From a virus, in the IMG/VR virus record IMGVR_UViG_3300009161_000003, positions 48,923 through 112,922 of that record: a stretch of DNA of 64,000 nt; one strand, 5' to 3'. The notes under the pieces are model-generated. The model was not told the DNA's origin. It did no database searches and saw nothing but the letters and a program-made list of their open reading frames with translations. The translations under genes were made by a program, and so were the position numbers. Numbering within the stretch: position 1 is the first letter of the stretch; the number at the start of each line of letters is the position of its first letter. Below, piece by piece: positions 1 through 6,983 of this stretch.

Positions 1-472
1 TATTATTTACATTATGGTTATCAACATTTTTTCCATGAACAATATAGTGTGTTGTTGATGGTTCTGCATTGATTGAATAGTACCCATGAAAACGAGGTGC
101 TGGGAATGGACCATGATCATGCCAATCTAATTTTCCCTTTTTTGTAAAATTAACATTAAACCAACCTTGAACCATAAACTTTTGTTTGCTAAAATCAATA
201 TCATAGTATTCACAAGCCTCTTTAATTAATTCAGAAAGACCTGTGTATACATTATAAATTTCTGGATTATAAAATTGAAAAACATTGTAATCTCTCCATT
301 TTATGGTAGAAATACTTTGAGAATCAACAAAGTTATCTGACTTAGGGTCTAATGGAGTAATTCCTTTAATTTGTTCATTTTGTATTTCATCGTAAGTTTT
401 AAGCAAAAAACCTTTTAATTTATCAAGATCATTGTCTAAAAATCTTTCAAAAAACTTATGTTCTTTTTTCAT
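1..472 (-). CDS. Fe(II)/2-oxoglutarate oxygenase-like protein, partial
   Basis: The start codon is the ATG at 472 and 157 codons are present; the C-terminal part lies beyond the left edge of the window. The protein is a paralogue of the complete gene at 2726-3442: both have a Q(S/G)WFN strand, a WHDH metal-binding motif, HGYYS and an AEPS-T-HY stretch in the same order. That pattern fits the 2OG-Fe(II) oxygenase family seen in many phages (PF13759-like). The substrate is unknown. The distal His and Arg expected of the fold are off the edge here but present in the paralogue. It follows a DUF6065-like gene and probably has its own extended -10 promoter. Confidence 0.7.
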   Translation of the reverse strand, partial: MKKEHKFFERFLDNDLDKLKGFLLKTYDEIQNEQIKGITPLDPKSDNFVDSQSISTIKWRDYNVFQFYNPEIYNVYTGLSELIKEACEYYDIDFSKQKFMVQGWFNVNFTKKGKLDWHDHGPFPAPRFHGYYSINAEPSTTHYIVHGKNVDNHNVNN

Positions 473-496
473 AACAAAACCTTTCTATTTCTAATA

Positions 497-505
497 AGTA
501 TATCA
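497..505 (-). promoter_or_regulatory. Extended -10 promoter for the left-edge oxygenase gene
   Basis: The minus strand reads TGA-TATACT, 24 bases upstream of the ATG at 472, and overlaps the stop codon of the upstream gene. It matches the TGN-TATAAT pattern found before other genes in the window. No good -35 box is visible. Confidence 0.4.
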
Positions 506-1237
506 TAAATACGTCTTCTTTTGCCATGTAGTTTTTCTGTAATACCCAGTTACATTTGTCCTTCTTTTCTCTTCAGATATATTTTTTTTTGCATACTCTT
601 TTTCATCAATCACAATCTCTTTTTGCCAAGGCTCCCTTTTTATTGGCAGCATCTGGCATATAGGAGTTCCTTTTGGAATAATTCCAAAGAAATTCTTTTT
701 TATAAAAATTGGAATAAAGGCAGGCAGACCCCAGATATCTGAATCAACAACGGCAGATGAAGTATAAAATGGTAAATCATATCTATTGAATGGATGAGTA
801 ATTAAAATAGAGTACCCTTTAGGTGTTTCATAAAACCAATTCATTTTTATACCAAAATGAATAGGATGGCATTCTAGTGGAATAGCCATATCTACAGCGG
901 GTCTTTTGTCTACTAAAATTATTCCACTATTCCACGAAAGAGAAGGAATTCCATCCTTATCTAATTCTACTAATAGGTCCTCCTCTAAACAATACATATA
1001 CCCCATTACCATTGCGTCAAAAAAAGGTAAACAAAGTTTAGTAGACACATTGCTTCCATCTACCCCTCTATCGTTGATTGGTGCCAAATCTTTTAATTTA
1101 TTGCTTGCTCCTCCATATGGAGATAAATCTTTATACCAATCTGGAAGGCACTTTATAGCCTCTACTGGAGGAGACAACCTTTTAGTAAAATCAGAAGCAC
1201 CTTCACTTGCAACAAAAGTTATTTTTTTATTTTTCAC
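503..1237 (-). CDS. DUF6065-like phage protein
   Basis: This 244-residue protein starts at a GTG preceded by AAGGAG. It resembles the protein at 58357-59073: both have an early P-x-W-Y-K-D motif, a GYS-(I/C)-L motif mid-protein, a KGTP-x-x-Q-x-x-P-x-KR-x-x-W motif near residues 190-205, and a C-terminal aromatic/lysine tail. I recognise this layout as the DUF6065 family, common in phages and of unknown function. It overlaps the upstream gene by 11 bases, so the two are probably translated together. No catalytic motif is evident. Confidence 0.65.
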   Translation of the reverse strand: MKNKKITFVASEGASDFTKRLSPPVEAIKCLPDWYKDLSPYGGASNKLKDLAPINDRGVDGSNVSTKLCLPFFDAMVMGYMYCLEEDLLVELDKDGIPSLSWNSGIILVDKRPAVDMAIPLECHPIHFGIKMNWFYETPKGYSILITHPFNRYDLPFYTSSAVVDSDIWGLPAFIPIFIKKNFFGIIPKGTPICQMLPIKREPWQKEIVIDEKEYAKKNISEEKRRTNVTGYYRKTTWQKKTYL

Positions 1238-1883
1238 TGTACTCCTTTATAATTTTTTTTATAATAACCTTATCTTTAATAATGATATCAAATGCTGGAG
1301 TATTGTTTTCAATAATAAAAAAACCATCTTTTATCATTGATTCTTGTTTCTTAATTAAAAAATATATCCACTTTGGGTAAATATGTTTTAGTTTTATATC
1401 TATTTTATTTAATTTAATTGTTTCTGGAAAAACAAAAAACGGAGAACTTAAAATATTTCTGATCTCAACATCAACATCTTCATCAATAATCCATTGTGTA
1501 TACATCTTGTATTGTGCTAAGTAGCAGTCATCTTTATCTTGTAAAACCCTATCTGATGGATAAAATTGTCTTAGCCATGTTTTATCTAATGCATAAATAT
1601 TATGAACACCTTTTCTTTCAACCCATATGTCTGCATGTGTATGTTGTCTTAAAACAATGTAATCATTTTCTAAGATTAATTCTGGCCTTATTCCAAAGTT
1701 AAGGGCATAAGCATTAACAGGTTTTACTATATTATTTTTGTATTTACTATTTAAAACCCCTTCAATTTTTGTCCACTTTCTAGGCACATTTGAAATATTT
1801 TGAATTTCATAAAAATCAATATTCGCAGAGTTAAGCCAAAATTTTGATCCAACTATATTGTTAAGCACATTATCATGAGACAT
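1227..1883 (-). CDS. Hypothetical protein downstream of tRNA-Thr
   Basis: I do not recognise this 218-residue protein. It has no signal peptide or membrane helix, is rich in Ile, Lys and aromatic residues, and ends in a basic Ile/Lys-rich tail. Its ATG lies only four bases after the 3' end of the tRNA-Thr gene, and the AGAGG of the tRNA acceptor stem is the only Shine-Dalgarno-like sequence in range. It overlaps the following DUF6065-like gene by 11 bases, so the two may act together. Confidence 0.6.
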   Translation of the reverse strand: MSHDNVLNNIVGSKFWLNSANIDFYEIQNISNVPRKWTKIEGVLNSKYKNNIVKPVNAYALNFGIRPELILENDYIVLRQHTHADIWVERKGVHNIYALDKTWLRQFYPSDRVLQDKDDCYLAQYKMYTQWIIDEDVDVEIRNILSSPFFVFPETIKLNKIDIKLKHIYPKWIYFLIKKQESMIKDGFFIIENNTPAFDIIIKDKVIIKKIIKEYSEK

Positions 1884-1887
1884 ATTG

Positions 1888-1958
1888 AGCCTCTTGCAGG
1901 AATCGAACCTGCACCATCCGCTTACAAGGCGGAAGCACTGCCACTATGCTAAAGAGGC
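1888..1958 (-). tRNA. tRNA-Thr (anticodon TGT)
   Basis: The minus strand folds into a full cloverleaf: acceptor GCCTCTT/AAGAGGC, a four-base-pair D stem, anticodon stem TCCGC/GCGGA with loop CTTGTAA (anticodon TGT, reading ACA), a short variable loop, and T stem GCAGG/CCTGC with loop TTCGATT. The discriminator is T and CCA is not encoded (the DNA reads TCA), so the 3' end would need host CCA addition. Its codon suits an AT-rich phage. Confidence 0.93.
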
Positions 1959-1970
1959 ATTTTTTTGTTC

Positions 1971-2150
1971 TTATTCTAATATCTTGAATACTACTTGGCA
2001 TGGATCTCCACCTTCGTCCCACTCCTGTGCTTCTTCTGGAGTCATATGAGGATCTCCATCATGTGTATTACAAAATGGTGTCGTTATCCATCCCCTTGAA
2101 ATTCCGTTATTAATCCATATATCAAACTCTAATTCTTCTGTTTTGTCCAT
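1971..2150 (-). CDS. Small acidic hypothetical protein (59 aa)
   Basis: The open frame from ATG 2150 to TAA 1971 encodes 59 residues, very acidic and Trp-rich, with motifs such as CNTHDGDPHMTPEE and EWDEGGDPC. Two Cys and two His in the middle could bind a metal, but this is not a standard zinc finger. It lies between the peptidase gene and the tRNA. No Shine-Dalgarno is visible; a TACAAT hexamer ends five bases before the ATG, so a leaderless message is possible. I recognise it only as a small protein of a type common in phages. Confidence 0.65.
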   Translation of the reverse strand: MDKTEELEFDIWINNGISRGWITTPFCNTHDGDPHMTPEEAQEWDEGGDPCQVVFKILE

Positions 2151-2164
2151 AATATATTGTATCC

Positions 2165-2689
2165 CTAAATACTCACTGTGTCAATTGGACCAAGACATGA
2201 TGTAGAAAATTTAATGGCAGATGAAACAGCATTTATAGATCTTTTGCGAGCATCTTTTTGATTTTCAGTAGCGTGTAAATTTCCTAATGCATATTGCATT
2301 CCAGATCCCATTACTAAATAATCTCCAGTGTATTGTGTTAAAGACATATCCGCAGCACTGTGCTCAAAGATCTTTCCTTTAACGCAAATAATCATTCCAA
2401 AATCAGAATCTTTTGATACATCTACCCACCACTCATTATAAAAATCACGAAGTTCTTTAATAAATTTAGTGTACATAAATTTTTCAATATTATTTCCAGT
2501 TGGAATTGATGGTTTAAAATTATGTTTTATTCTATCGCCATCCATAGTTCCTGCGTATCCAAATAGGTATGGACCTTGTTGCCAAACTTTTGAGGTGGCA
2601 CATTGAAGTATGATTTCATCGTCAGATACGCCTCTTTCGCCAGACATATAAATTTTTTCATCTTTGCGAACAACGACAATACAAGTCAT
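2165..2689 (-). CDS. Proteasome/HslV-like Ntn-hydrolase peptidase
   Basis: This 174-residue protein resembles the beta-type proteasome and HslV peptidases. Removal of Met1 would expose Thr2 as the N-terminal nucleophile. Lys34 sits 32 residues after it, the exact spacing of Thr1-Lys33 in proteasome beta subunits; the usual Asp17 position holds Glu18 (in SGERG). The motifs FGYAGTMDG and MGSG-x-x-YALG-x-L match the family's later conserved strands. It is likely a cytosolic threonine peptidase. No AAA+ partner such as HslU is in this window, so it may use a host ATPase or work alone. AGGGAG precedes the ATG. Activity is inferred. Confidence 0.75.
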   Translation of the reverse strand: MTCIVVVRKDEKIYMSGERGVSDDEIILQCATSKVWQQGPYLFGYAGTMDGDRIKHNFKPSIPTGNNIEKFMYTKFIKELRDFYNEWWVDVSKDSDFGMIICVKGKIFEHSAADMSLTQYTGDYLVMGSGMQYALGNLHATENQKDARKRSINAVSSAIKFSTSCLGPIDTVSI

Positions 2690-2725
2690 GCTACTCCCTT
2701 AGTTTTGTTATTTTTTTTAATATTA

Positions 2726-3442
2726 TTATGCTTCATCATAGATCTGAGGTAATGGAAAATAATGTTGTTCCCAAAAAGTTTCATGTTCTTGAAATTTAGA
2801 ATTAAGAAAATCTTTTTGTAAAGCCATATTTAATGGAATTATATCGTATGCAATTGTAATTCTTGGACCATCAAAATTCCAATCAGACATTGCGTGTGGA
2901 AAACCAACTAAAGACAATATTGCACGATTATTAATGTTATGATTTATTTTTATATCTCCATTAATATTATAATGTGTTTCAGAAGGTTCTGCACTTACAG
3001 AATAATATCCATGAAGAGCAAAAACTTTACGATCTGGATGCACATGATCATGCCAATTTAACTTTCCACCCTTTTCATTATTGTTAATATTAAACCATGA
3101 TTGACATACAAATTTTTGACTATTATAGTCCACATCATAATACTTACAGGCTTCTCTTGTCATGTCAACAACAGAGGAATAAAGGTCATGGATAAATGGG
3201 TAGTACATTTTAAAAGCATTATATTCTCTAGATTTTATTGTAGAAATAGAATTTGATTCTTTAAAAAATTCATTTTCTGGATGAAGAGTATCAAACTTTT
3301 TTACTCCACGCATTTCACCATTAAGAATTCTATCATATTCAAATTCTAAAACTTCTGTTGCTTCTTTTAAATCTATATTTAAATCTCTATAAAAAAACTT
3401 TTGTGGCTTATAGTTTTTATTAAAATAAGGTACCTTGCCCAT
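2726..3442 (-). CDS. Fe(II)/2-oxoglutarate oxygenase-like protein
   Basis: This complete 238-residue protein is a paralogue of the partial one at the left edge. The jelly-roll pattern is clear: QSWFNIN, a WHDH-x-HPD metal-ligand region, LHGYYSV and AEPS-x-THY strands, then a distal FPHAMSDW His and GPRITIAYDI with the Arg expected to hold 2-oxoglutarate. This fits the PF13759-like oxygenases common in phages; the substrate is unknown. A near-consensus promoter lies just upstream, so it can be expressed separately from the lysis/surface genes before it. Confidence 0.75.
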   Translation of the reverse strand: MGKVPYFNKNYKPQKFFYRDLNIDLKEATEVLEFEYDRILNGEMRGVKKFDTLHPENEFFKESNSISTIKSREYNAFKMYYPFIHDLYSSVVDMTREACKYYDVDYNSQKFVCQSWFNINNNEKGGKLNWHDHVHPDRKVFALHGYYSVSAEPSETHYNINGDIKINHNINNRAILSLVGFPHAMSDWNFDGPRITIAYDIIPLNMALQKDFLNSKFQEHETFWEQHYFPLPQIYDEA

Positions 3443-3469
3443 AAAACCCCTTCAGTAGTAGATACATTA

Positions 3470-3499
3470 ATTGTACCACTTAAAGGGGTCTTATGTCAA
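3470..3499 (-). promoter_or_regulatory. Sigma-70-type promoter (TTGACA-N18-TACAAT)
   Basis: The minus strand has a perfect TTGACA at 3499-3494 and TACAAT at 3475-3470, separated by 18 bases, 27 bases upstream of the ATG at 3442. CCCCTT and AAGGGG stretches flank the -10 and could form a hairpin at the start of the message. Confidence 0.75.
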
Positions 3500-3515
3500 C
3501 TAAGGGGATTTGTCC

Positions 3516-3806
3516 TTATTTAGACTTTTTGTCCACTGACGAGAATGCTGCATTAATTTCTTGAATTGTAAGTTTGCCATCGTCAAGAAACCCTCTAGCC
3601 AGTCTTTCAACTACAGTTGCCACTCCTAGCGTTCCAGCCAGAATAACAGCCTTTGTTGTACTAATTCCCACTACTGCTCCAGCACCTATTACAGATAGTC
3701 CTGATGCTGCAAATACCGCAACAATTCGCATAACAATATTATTTATGCTTGCAATTGCTCCTGATCCGACTTGGGTAGCCTCTTCAATTTGTTTTGCTCT
3801 TGCCAT
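3516..3806 (-). CDS. Small membrane protein, possible holin-like
   Basis: This 96-residue protein has two adjacent hydrophobic Ala/Gly/Val-rich segments (about residues 22-48 and 50-66) and a charged C-terminus with an EF-hand-like DDGKLTIQE stretch. Length and layout fit small phage membrane proteins, holins among them, but no family is recognised. AGGAGG precedes the ATG. It lies two bases after another two-helix protein, and the pair follows a large secreted protein that also carries DGKL-type repeats. The lysis role is inference only. Confidence 0.6.
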   Translation of the reverse strand: MARAKQIEEATQVGSGAIASINNIVMRIVAVFAASGLSVIGAGAVVGISTTKAVILAGTLGVATVVERLARGFLDDGKLTIQEINAAFSSVDKKSK

Positions 3807-3808
3807 TT

Positions 3809-3979
3809 TTATTCCTCCTTTTTATTTCTGATTGGATAACTTATCATCCAAGCAATAAATGTACCTATAATTGCATAACCAACTACTGTTTTAGCACTTC
3901 CGTCTAAAACAACCCAGGCAATGAACATGCCAAGGATGGTCCAAAGTTGATCTATCATATCTTTTAGTATTTTTACCAT
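3809..3979 (-). CDS. Small two-helix membrane protein (56 aa), possible holin
   Basis: The frame from ATG 3979 to TAA 3809 encodes 56 residues with two hydrophobic segments (about residues 12-24 and 31-48) separated by a short DGSAK turn and followed by a basic tail (RNKKEE). This is the shape of a small class II holin-like or other phage inner-membrane protein. The start overlaps the end of the upstream secreted-protein gene by seven bases, and the next small membrane gene begins two bases later, so all three are probably co-translated. A function in lysis is plausible but unproven. Confidence 0.6.
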   Translation of the reverse strand: MVKILKDMIDQLWTILGMFIAWVVLDGSAKTVVGYAIIGTFIAWMISYPIRNKKEE

Positions 3980-6267
3980 CTCTCATTCCTCCTTGACCCT
4001 GATGAGCCACTGCCTGACCCTCCAGAATTTCCTCCTCCAGTTGACCCACCTGAAGATCCTGCTGCGCCTGCTGCTCCTGTGGCTGCTCCAACAGCATTAA
4101 TTGCTGCTCCTGCAGCGATAACTGTTGCAACAACTGCGTCTGTAGATTCATTTCTTTCTTCATCACTCATGTCTGCTCCAACATTTCCAAATGCTGCCAA
4201 TGCTGCTCCTGGATCTGAAAATGCTGCTGATAACAACGCTCCTGGGTCTGTCAATAACTCTAAAGAAACAGCAACTTCTGCTGTAATCACAACTTCATTT
4301 CCATTCACATCTGTACGAACCTCAACTGGAGTTTCTGGTGGAAGATCTTGTAACTGAATGCCTGCTTCAGCAACCTGTTCTTTTGTAAGGTTTTCTCCTG
4401 GCGCTACAGATTGAATAAGAGCGTCAGCAACAATATTTTTTTCTGCTTCAGATAACTTTCCATCTCCACTTACTAAATCAATAATTGCTTTTAAATCTTC
4501 TTTTGAAACTTCTCCATCTGAAGCAAGTGCATCTAATACTGCTTCTTTATCTGCCAATGAAAGTTTTCCATCTTTTGCTAATGCTTCAATTAATTGATTA
4601 GTTTCTTTTGTATCAATTTTTCCATCTGCAGACATTACATCTGCAATATCTGAAACTTCTGAACTATCTAATTTACCATCAGACAATGCATCAGACACAG
4701 TGTTATTTACTGCTTCTTGAGTTCCATTATCTATAGCATCTGCTTCAGCCTGTGCATTTGCTTCTTCTTGTGCCAGTGCTTCAGACTCTGCTTTAGCATT
4801 CGCCTCTTCTTGTGCTAATGCTTCGGCTTCTGCCTGAGCATCCGCTTCTGCTTGTGCTTGAGCCTCTGCTTCTGCTTTAGCGTCTGCCTCAGCCTGCGCT
4901 AGTGCTTCGGCCTCTGCTTGGGCATCAAGTGTTGCTTGTGCTAATGCCTCAGCCTCCGCTCTTGCATCCGCTTCTGCTTGTGCTTGAGCCTCTGCCTCTG
5001 CTTGTGCTTGAGCCTCTGCCTCTGCTTGTGCTTGTGCATCTGCAATTGCTTGCGCTTGAGCCTCTGCTTGTGCTTGTGCTGCATTTGCTGCTGCTATTGC
5101 AGCATTTTGTGCAGCAACTTGTGCGTTATATGCAGCAATGGCTGCTTCGGCCTCTGCTTGGGCTTGTGCTGCTTGTTGTGCAATTAATCTTGCTGCTTCT
5201 TCTTCTAGTCTTGCAATTTCAGCAAGTCTAGCAATTTCTGCTAACCTGTCTATCTCAGCAAGTCTAGCAACCTCAGCAAGTCTAGCAACTTCCGCAAGAC
5301 GTGCAATCTCTGCTAATCGTGCAACCTCTGCTAAACGGGCAACCTCTGCAAGTCTGGCTTCCTCTGCTTGTGCATCAATGATCGCTTGCGCTGCTGCAAT
5401 TTCTTCTGCAGTAAGACCTATCTTTAATGTAACAACGTTTGAATTTGCAGAATACATTTGCAATGTATCGTTATCTGATCTAATATTAAATGACCAAACC
5501 GTTCCACTTGGCTTTAGATTTGTTAGTACTGAGTGGTTAATTGTTATTGTTGTATTAAGAGAGTTGGGTTCTCCAACATTTCCTGTTGCTATTCCCCATC
5601 CCCCGCCATCTGCGCTAAAAGAAATAGCATATCTTTCTGGCTGAGTATTACCAGTATTAGGTGCTTCCCAAGTTAATACTGTTGATGTTTCTCCATCTAC
5701 TACTGTTAAATTTCTTGGGGCACCTATAGTTAGGGGTGCTTGTGAAGTAAAGGCTTCTGCTGGAATAATTTGCATTGATCCAGATTGATTCCAATATAGG
5801 AACACATTTGCTCCCCCACCATTTTCGTAATACATTAATTCTATAGTTTTAGGAACTCCTGCTGTAAAAGAAACTGGAGCACTTGTAGTTCCTCCACCAC
5901 CCTTATCACGCCAGTCGTTTGTTATTAAAGTGCCATCAAGATATAATTTAGTTCCATCATCTGCTGTTGCTAAAAACGATATGTTTTGGGTAGTGTTGCT
6001 AAGTATTGATCCTGTAAATCTTACAATTACGTCTTCTGAAGGTCCTCCAAGAACACTTCCACTTCCCCATTGAAAATTAATATTGGGCACAGTTGTTATT
6101 AAAGTTGGAGACATTCCTTGTGGTATATAGGGAGCAGCATTTTGACCTTGCACATTATAGACTTCTGCAGTTAAACCCTCTGTTGCATGGGCTTTTTCTG
6201 AGTACCCGAAAAATAAAGACCCGACGACAAGGCCTAAAACAATTAACGTTCTAAGTGATTTTTTCAG
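3973..6267 (-). CDS. Secreted PA14 / fibronectin III / coiled-coil surface protein
   Basis: This 764-residue protein is probably exported. I place the start at CTG 6267, eight bases after a strong GGAG; no in-frame ATG, GTG or TTG lies between the upstream stop and this point, while a later GTG (6153) would remove the signal peptide [15 protein letters not shown]...AHA. Domains in order: signal peptide (1-28), PA14-like lectin fold (about 35-180, with [13 protein letters not shown] and [15 protein letters not shown]), fibronectin III (about 185-290), nine or so RLAE-(V/I)-A helical repeats (about 297-353), an Ala/Glu/Gln-rich helix (about 353-510), five 18-residue DGK-(L/I)-xxxE repeats resembling half EF-hands (about 520-616), and a Gly/Ser-rich tail ending RRNERW. 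It looks like a cell-surface or virion-attached protein. Confidence 0.7.
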   Translation of the reverse strand: MKKSLRTLIVLGLVVGSLFFGYSEKAHATEGLTAEVYNVQGQNAAPYIPQGMSPTLITTVPNINFQWGSGSVLGGPSEDVIVRFTGSILSNTTQNISFLATADDGTKLYLDGTLITNDWRDKGGGGTTSAPVSFTAGVPKTIELMYYENGGGANVFLYWNQSGSMQIIPAEAFTSQAPLTIGAPRNLTVVDGETSTVLTWEAPNTGNTQPERYAISFSADGGGWGIATGNVGEPNSLNTTITINHSVLTNLKPSGTVWSFNIRSDNDTLQMYSANSNVVTLKIGLTAEEIAAAQAIIDAQAEEARLAEVARLAEVARLAEIARLAEVARLAEVARLAEIDRLAEIARLAEIARLEEEAARLIAQQAAQAQAEAEAAIAAYNAQVAAQNAAIAAANAAQAQAEAQAQAIADAQAQAEAEAQAQAEAEAQAQAEADARAEAEALAQATLDAQAEAEALAQAEADAKAEAEAQAQAEADAQAEAEALAQEEANAKAESEALAQEEANAQAEADAIDNGTQEAVNNTVSDALSDGKLDSSEVSDIADVMSADGKIDTKETNQLIEALAKDGKLSLADKEAVLDALASDGEVSKEDLKAIIDLVSGDGKLSEAEKNIVADALIQSVAPGENLTKEQVAEAGIQLQDLPPETPVEVRTDVNGNEVVITAEVAVSLELLTDPGALLSAAFSDPGAALAAFGNVGADMSDEERNESTDAVVATVIAAGAAINAVGAATGAAGAAGSSGGSTGGGNSGGSGSGSSGSRRNERW
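4735..5375 (-). repeat. Coding repeats for long helix in the PA14 protein
   Basis: Two adjacent imperfect repeat arrays: about 5210-5375 encodes tandem six-residue RLAE-(V/I)-A units, and about 4735-5210 encodes alternating [13 protein letters not shown] units. Base composition is biased (GCT/TCT/GCA-rich on the plus strand). Such arrays can change length by slippage or recombination. Confidence 0.85.
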
Positions 6268-6282
6268 TTCCCCTTCTCCTAG

Positions 6283-6297
6283 GTCAACATTGTTGAC
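6283..6297. promoter_or_regulatory. Perfect palindrome, possible operator or mRNA hairpin
   Basis: GTCAACA-T-TGTTGAC is a perfect inverted repeat with 7-base arms, between the TATAAT at 6304-6309 and the Shine-Dalgarno of the PA14 gene. Its place over the expected transcription start is typical of a repressor site; as RNA it could form a hairpin at the 5' end. Confidence 0.5.
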
Positions 6298-6303
6298 TAT
6301 TAT

Positions 6304-6312
6304 ATTATAACA
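6304..6312 (-). promoter_or_regulatory. Extended -10 promoter for the PA14 protein
   Basis: The minus strand reads TGT-TATAAT, about 37 bases before the CTG start at 6267. No clear -35 box is seen. The same TGT-TATAAT precedes the Hsp20 gene and the 60369-62528 fibre gene. Confidence 0.55.
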
Positions 6313-6335
6313 TTATATTAAAAAGTGAGCAGTTT

Positions 6336-6393
6336 ATAGACAACTACTCGGGTCTATCGTTCACGGTATTAACCTAACGACTCTCATATAGAG
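6336..6393 (-). other. Noncoding stretch with three consecutive hairpins
   Basis: The 143-base gap between the end of the Hsp20 gene and the PA14 promoter has no open frame worth calling. It has three adjacent inverted repeats: CTCT/AGAG (6381-6393), CGTT/AACG enclosing GGT/ACC (6358-6379), and ATAGAC/GTCTAT (6336-6357). None has a run of T that would make a standard terminator. It could be the structured 3' end of the Hsp20 message or a small RNA. Confidence 0.35.
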
Positions 6394-6455
6394 CATCCGT
6401 ATTAAATATAGCCGATCAATGTTTCATAATCTCTATAACTATATATTATACAGAA

Positions 6456-6872
6456 TTATTTGATTTTTATAGATTTTGGTTTCTTTTCTTCTGGAATATT
6501 GCGTGTAACTTTAACATTTAACATTCCATCCGTAAGATCAGCAGTTGTTACTTCCATATATTCACCAAGAGCAAATGAACGAGTAAACTTACGAGCAGCA
6601 ATTCCTTTATGTAATACTTCTGCATCAGTTACTGTTGCCTGTTCTCCCTTGATAATTAAGGTTCCTTTATCTACCGCAATATCAAGGCTTTCTTTGCTAA
6701 ACCCTGCTACTGCTAGAGTAATAATATAATTATCATCATCTAGTTTAAGTAGATCATATGGTGGAAATCCACCTGCATTAATTGAATGTGCTTGGTTTAA
6801 TCTATCTAATTCTCGATTAAATCCAATAAAAAAAGGATCTTTAAAAAGATCCATAGCGAACGTTGTTACCAT
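6456..6872 (-). CDS. Hsp20 / alpha-crystallin small heat shock protein
   Basis: This 138-residue protein is an ATP-independent holdase chaperone of the Hsp20 family. The alpha-crystallin domain spans about residues 38-130: DNYIITLAVAGF near its start, GTLIIKGE, ARKFTRSFALGE and an ADLTDGMLNVKV strand; the C-terminal SIKIK resembles the I-x-I oligomerisation tail. GGAG lies eight bases before the ATG. It stands alone between a terminator upstream and the hairpin region downstream, with its own promoter. Hsp20 genes occur in several aquatic phages; a role in protecting virion assembly is inferred. Confidence 0.93.
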   Translation of the reverse strand: MVTTFAMDLFKDPFFIGFNRELDRLNQAHSINAGGFPPYDLLKLDDDNYIITLAVAGFSKESLDIAVDKGTLIIKGEQATVTDAEVLHKGIAARKFTRSFALGEYMEVTTADLTDGMLNVKVTRNIPEEKKPKSIKIK

Positions 6873-6928
6873 TTTCTTTCTCCTTTTCAGCGAGTTAATT
6901 TATATCCCCGTTAGGCAGATACTATATT

Positions 6929-6937
6929 ATTATAACA
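6929..6937 (-). promoter_or_regulatory. Extended -10 promoter for Hsp20
   Basis: TGT-TATAAT on the minus strand, 57 bases upstream of the Hsp20 ATG and directly after the T-run of the upstream terminator. The -35 position falls inside the terminator hairpin and has no consensus match. Confidence 0.6.
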
Positions 6938-6967
6938 CAAAAGGCAGGGAACTTATGTTACCCTGCC
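6938..6967 (-). terminator. Rho-independent terminator after the Ig-like secreted protein
   Basis: On the minus strand GGCAGGG (with a bulged T) AAC-ATAA-GTT CCCTGCC forms a strong GC-rich stem followed by TTTTGTGTT. It lies 17 bases after the stop codon at 6984 and isolates that gene from Hsp20. Confidence 0.88.
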
Positions 6968-6983
6968 CTAAGTGTTGGACTAT

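Noticed and set aside
906-1340. Plus-strand frame of 144 residues
   Set aside because: Antisense to the DUF6065-like gene with no ribosome site or recognisable domain.
3891-4166. A 91-residue Gln/Leu-rich frame on the minus strand
   Set aside because: It overlaps both the PA14 protein C-terminus and the small membrane gene in another frame and has low-complexity composition.
4902-5644. Plus-strand Leu/Ala/Ser-rich frames opposite the PA14 protein repeats
   Set aside because: Low-complexity shadows of the helical repeat DNA in other frames.
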